Below are positions 60,375 through 64,000 of a DNA stretch of 64,000 bases, in pieces (the first letter of the stretch is position 1; every line of letters begins with the position of its first letter). Below the pieces are notes generated by a model. It made no database searches, was not told the origin of the DNA, and was given only the letters and a program-made list of their open reading frames with translations. A program made the position numbers and the translations under genes. Origin of the DNA: CAUZFZ01 sp963579025. Its GTDB lineage: Bacteria; Planctomycetota; Planctomycetia; Planctomycetales; Planctomycetaceae. Location of the stretch: contig CAUZFZ010000029.1 in the NCBI GenBank assembly GCA_963579025.1, forward strand, positions 15,977 to 79,976. The letters run 5' to 3'.

Positions 60375-62243
60375 ATGACTGAACCACTCGAAACCGACGA
60401 ACGCGTTGAAGAATTGGTCGTGGACTGGGAAGAGCAATGGATTGCCACCGGCGTCGAGCCGTCCATCGAAGACTTGTGCGCTGCGTCTCCCGAGCTGATG
60501 AACGAAGTCCGCCAGGCGATCGAGTCTCTCCGCGGTACGGGCTGGATGATGGACTCGTCGATCGAAGCCAGTAACGACGCGCTCTCGCTGCCGCGGCGTC
60601 GCGTGCCGGACGCGGATTCCCGGGACACGGACTCACAGGACACCGAGCTGCCAGCAAGTCTCCCGACACTGGCGGACTTCGTCGCGGCGCTCAGTGACAG
60701 TGGTCTGATGGCCGACGACGAACTCGATCAGGAACGCAGACACCTGGGCTCCGCAGATGCGCGGGCGCTGGCCGAGTCACTGATCCGACAGGAACGACTG
60801 ACGGCGTTCCAGGTCCGCGTGCTGTGTGGTCTGAAGAACGACACGCCGCTGGTGCTCGGAGACTACGTGCTGCTGGACGAACTGGGCGAAGGTGGCATGG
60901 GCAAGGTCTACCGTGCCCGTCACAGACGGCTCGATACCGATGTCGCGCTGAAGGTGATGTCCGCCAGCGTGCTGGACAATACGGATGCGGTCCAGCGATT
61001 CGAACGGGAAGCCCGCGTCGCGGCCAGTCTGAATCATCCGCACATCGTGCGCGTGCAGGACGCTCGCGAGGAATCGGGACGTCAGTTGCTCGTCATGGAA
61101 CTGGTCGAGGGCGAGAACCTGTCCGAACTGGTGAAACGCCGCGGCCCGCTGCCGGTGGGCGAGTCAATCGAGTGCCTGCGACAGGCGGCTCTTGGACTGC
61201 AGCACGCGCACGAGCAGGGCGTCATTCATCGCGACATTAAGCCGTCGAACATCCTGGTCGATGTCAGCGGTCGCGTCCGGATTCTGGACATGGGTCTGGC
61301 CCGCCCTCAAGTCCAGGGCGGCCGGGTTGGTGACGTCACGCGACCGGAACTGACCACCACCGGCCACGTCATGGGCACGATCGATTTCATGGCCCCCGAG
61401 CAGGGCGAAGACGCCCGCTCGGCGGATGAGCGATCCGACATCTACAGCCTCGGTTGCACGCTCTACTACCTGTTGACGGGCTCGAGCGTTTACCCGGGCG
61501 CGACTCCGATGCAACGGCTGCTGGCTCATCACAAAGCCCCGATCCCATCACTCCGCCAGCTGCGTCCTGACGTCCCGGAGTCGCTGGATGCCGCCTTCCA
61601 GAAAATGCTGGCCAAGTCGCCGGACGAGCGACTCGCTTCGATGACCGAACTGCTGGAGTTGCTCGCCTCAATCGACACCGAGTCATCCGCGCCTCCGTCA
61701 CCGGTCACCCCGCCTGCAGAGACCCACGAGCCAGAAGGCACGTCTGTCGACGAATCACTGGAAGGGACGGTGACCTTCCAGCGTGGTGCAGGCAAACCGC
61801 AGACCGCAGAAGCTGCCGAGTCATTTCCCCCGGCCAGCACCGGCGCAGCAAACCGCAATCGCTGGCTGACAGTCGCGGCGCTGTTGCTGATCGCCGGTTT
61901 CGCCGGACTGTACGCAGCCGGAGTCATCTTCAACGTACGCACATCCGGCGGCACACTGACACTGGAATGCGATCCGGCTCTGCTGGCTGACGCCGAGATC
62001 ACGATCGACGGCGGCAAGGTCACGTTGAATGATCCGGGTGACGGCAAGCCGGTGACGATCACCGTCGACAAGAACAGCGGCGAGCTGGAAATCACCAGGC
62101 CCGGCTTCAAGCTCTTCGCACGCGAGTTTCGTCTGGCGGACGATGACGACCATTCGATTTGCATCACGTTTGAACGCGCCGTCGACAAACAACCGACGAC
62201 CGTGCCGAATGTTGATCGCCCCACGGATGAATTGGCCCGGTAA
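60375..62243 (+). CDS. Membrane Ser/Thr kinase, prematurely ended by an in-frame TAA
   Basis: ATG 60375; the frame is open upstream to 59814, but that part overlaps the sigma gene. Residues 1-60 match the N-module of the kinase at 15256 (VEELVVDWEEQW, IEDLCAASPELM). Juxta-kinase LIRQERLTAFQVRVLCG, then LGEGGMGKVYRARH, VALK Lys193, HRDIKPSN (285-292), DMG and MAPEQG. One helix (WLTVAALLLIAGFAGLYAAG, 496-515) is followed by a PEGA-like extracytoplasmic part (SGELEITRPGFKLFA). The protein stops at ...TDELAR, TAA 62241-62243, whereas the same frame continues uninterrupted for 552 codons with LRR and WD40 repeats. Confidence 0.88.
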   Translation: MTEPLETDERVEELVVDWEEQWIATGVEPSIEDLCAASPELMNEVRQAIESLRGTGWMMDSSIEASNDALSLPRRRVPDADSRDTDSQDTELPASLPTLADFVAALSDSGLMADDELDQERRHLGSADARALAESLIRQERLTAFQVRVLCGLKNDTPLVLGDYVLLDELGEGGMGKVYRARHRRLDTDVALKVMSASVLDNTDAVQRFEREARVAASLNHPHIVRVQDAREESGRQLLVMELVEGENLSELVKRRGPLPVGESIECLRQAALGLQHAHEQGVIHRDIKPSNILVDVSGRVRILDMGLARPQVQGGRVGDVTRPELTTTGHVMGTIDFMAPEQGEDARSADERSDIYSLGCTLYYLLTGSSVYPGATPMQRLLAHHKAPIPSLRQLRPDVPESLDAAFQKMLAKSPDERLASMTELLELLASIDTESSAPPSPVTPPAETHEPEGTSVDESLEGTVTFQRGAGKPQTAEAAESFPPASTGAANRNRWLTVAALLLIAGFAGLYAAGVIFNVRTSGGTLTLECDPALLADAEITIDGGKVTLNDPGDGKPVTITVDKNSGELEITRPGFKLFAREFRLADDDDHSICITFERAVDKQPTTVPNVDRPTDELAR

Positions 62244-63902
62244 CTGGCCGAACGAGTCATCACACTCGGCGGCTCGGTCAATATCCGAATCGATGACTTC
62301 AAGGACACCGTTGACGATCGGCGCCGACTGCCGGCGGGGGCGTTTCAGGTTTCCGGCTTCAACTTCGAGCGTGACGCAACAGCTGAAAACATCCCGAACG
62401 AAACCTGGACATCGCTTGCCGCATTGAGCGACATCACAGGGTTTTCCGTCCACGACCCGAGCGTGACTGACGCACAGCTCAAATCTCTGGGCCTCGATGC
62501 AAAGCCGCAGCTCCATGCGGTTCGCGTGGAAGAATCGAAGCAGATCACGGGACAGTTTCTGGCGGGCGCAAGTCTGCCTCGACTGGGTTATTTCAACGCA
62601 AGTCGAACCGCGTTCGATGACCGAGGCGTCGCTTTACTGGCCGCCGCCGCTGAATCGAAAGTCACCATGGTCTACCTGACCGATACGGCGATTACCGACA
62701 AGGCGATGCCGGAACTCGTGCGGCTTGGCGTCCAAAACACGATCGACATCGGGGGAACGAAGGTCACGGATGCCGGTCTGCGAAACCTCGTGGCACTGCT
62801 TACGATCACCGAGCTGAACGTGAAGCGATGTCAGGACGTCACCCCAGACGGCATTGCCTGGCTGTCGGTCCGGCTGCCGAAATTGAAGGTGGAGAGTGAC
62901 TACTCGATCGACCGTCTGTCGCAGGCAAAGCTTGCCGCTGAAGCTGCAAATGCGACTGGCCAGTTGCGCCGCTCAAACATCGACCGCTACGAACTAACCG
63001 CCGCTGGCGGTGGCGACCCTCGCAAGGCCCCAAAGGAACTCGTCGCCATCCTCGGCGACAGCCGGCTCCGACACTGGGACGCCGTCAATTCCATGGCGTT
63101 TCATCCGGATGGTAAGACGCTCATAAGTGGCGGTTGGGACCGGACGGTTCGTTTCTGGGATCTCTCGACCGGCCGTCTCCTAAAAACCATGGTTACTTCA
63201 ACGGGATTTCAGTCATCCGCCGACGGTAGAACGTTGATTACCGGAATCGATCTGAACCAGATTGCAGTCTGGGATTTCGCAAAAGGTCGGATGTTTGGCA
63301 CCGTTCGAGTTGGCGGCTTAGGAGCAGTCAGCCCGGATGGAACACGCCTGGTGAGCGGAAGTACTGCGAGTGACGGTGGCATGAAGGTTATTCAGCTTCC
63401 ATCCGGTCGCACAGTGTGGAAAAACGATGGCCATGATGGACAAGTCAGAGAGGTTGCATGGAGCCCGAACGGGCAGTTCGTCGTAAGCGGTGGAGACGAT
63501 GGCACAGTCCGAGTGTGGAACGCGGAGACCGGTGAGCCACAACGCGTATTGGAACCAGGAGCTCAGGTCATGAGTATTGCGGTGGCGCCCGACGGGCGAC
63601 TGGTCACAAGCGGTGATCGAGCGGGCGGCCACGTCTGGGAACTTGCCACTGGGAAACTCGTTGCACCGCTCAAGATAGGTGGTGACGACTGTGCCTACTT
63701 GGGTAACGGCAATTATCTCATCACGGGTGGAAAAGTCATCTCCACAACGGACTGGAAGCAAGTCGCGAATCTCAACACTTTCGGAGACACCTACCAGTCA
63801 GGTTTCACAAACGTCGCGTCACCCGACTCTCAGTTCTTCGCGATCGCAGGAGCCGGCCACATAAGGATGTTGCAGACACGAATGGCACTGCTGGTTTGGT
63901 AG
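62244..63902 (+). pseudogene. Severed C-terminal part of the kinase: LRR and WD40 propeller
   Basis: Continues directly in frame after the TAA, starting LAERVITLGGSVNIRIDD, which is the usual link after 'D..A...' in planctomycete kinase-LRR proteins. There are LRR-type turns (MVYLTDTAITDKAMPELVRL, GGTKVTDAGLRNLVALLTI) and a propeller with WD40 blades (VNSMAFHPDGKTLISGGWDR, TVRFWDLSTGRLL, VREVAWSPNGQFVVSGGDDG, TVRVWNAETGEPQ). The only start codon near the break is a TTG at 62424 in mid-domain. Without readthrough this part would be untranslated. It ends 12 nt before the transposase-like remnant, so its 3' end may also be truncated. Confidence 0.82.
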
Positions 63903-63914
63903 CAAGGGGTTACG

Positions 63915-64000
63915 TCATGCGGCGGCTTCGAGTTCGGCCTGGAGTTGGTGTCGTGGTTTCTTCATCAGGGCCAGAACCTTCGGTCTGCGTTTGTTGACGC
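63915..64000 (-). CDS. C-terminus of a probable IS transposase (partial)
   Basis: The minus-strand frame entering at the right edge reads VNKRRPKVLALMKKPRHQLQ and stops soon after (AELEAAA, TGA 63915-63917). The NKRRPK...L.KPRH pattern resembles the end of IS4-type transposases of planctomycetes, from memory. Only 27 codons are visible, so the call is tentative. Confidence 0.45.
   Translation of the reverse strand, partial: VNKRRPKVLALMKKPRHQLQAELEAAA

Noticed and set aside
62424..63902. A separate WD40 gene starting at TTG 62424
   Set aside because: The TTG lies within a domain that continues in frame from the kinase; it has no ribosome-binding site. A stop-interrupted single gene fits better.

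Overview
The window looks like a chromosomal segment of a planctomycete. No taxonomic search was possible, so this rests on gene content: a DUF1501 protein beside a TAT-exported Gfo/Idh/MocA oxidoreductase, DUF1080 domains fused to a PQQ-type propeller, a DUF3604 protein, ECF sigma factor genes paired with Hanks-type Ser/Thr kinases, and many large secreted propeller proteins. The DNA is GC-rich, genes are loosely packed on both strands, and gaps hold many palindromic repeats. No CRISPR array, prophage, rRNA or tRNA was recognised.

Layout. 1-12 kb: a PQQ-propeller gene running off the left edge, a DUF3604 protein, a DUF1080x2-PQQ fusion, an inositol-monophosphatase-like protein and a membrane protein. 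12.36-12.75 kb: the RNase P RNA gene rnpB, which has no protein product. 12.8-16.6 kb: an esterase-like hydrolase, an APS/PAPS reductase-type protein and a translationally coupled ECF sigma-kinase pair. 16.6-24.8 kb: a five-gene minus-strand cluster of secreted proteins (two M6-type metalloproteases, one S8 subtilase, two small exported proteins); the three proteases share a C-terminal domain. 25-34 kb: an AT-rich gap with a small Cys/Tyr-rich exported protein, an ABC-2 type permease, a protein with pilus/secretin N-terminal domains, a 1.3-kb repeat-filled gap and an M1 aminopeptidase with HEAT repeats. 34-48 kb: metabolic genes (FAH family, GNAT, RmlD-like, ketosynthase, L-fuconate dehydratase-like, 2-hydroxyacid dehydrogenase, DUF1501, Gfo/Idh), an LRR protein, a histone H1-like protein, and a 0.38-kb block duplicated 2 kb apart.

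48-64 kb is the most unusual part. A kinase-LamG receptor, a giant membrane protein joining a Ycf48/BNR-type propeller to a KAP-family P-loop NTPase, and an FG-GAP protein form a minus-strand block. It carries an ancestral two-gene unit (FG-GAP protein then kinase, 2 nt apart) twice. One copy keeps the kinase and has a wrecked FG-GAP gene; the other keeps the FG-GAP gene and has only the first ~65 kinase codons; the propeller-KAP gene sits between them. A second ECF sigma-kinase module follows, whose kinase-LRR-WD40 gene is cut by one in-frame TAA. A transposase-like C-terminus closes the window.

Functional theme: outer-envelope sensing and secreted hydrolysis. Kinases and the KAP protein carry large predicted extracytoplasmic domains, sigma factors are coupled to kinases, and clusters of exported proteases and propellers lie nearby. 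Gene functions are inferred from motifs read by eye. Start sites were chosen from ribosome-binding sites and signal peptides where visible.
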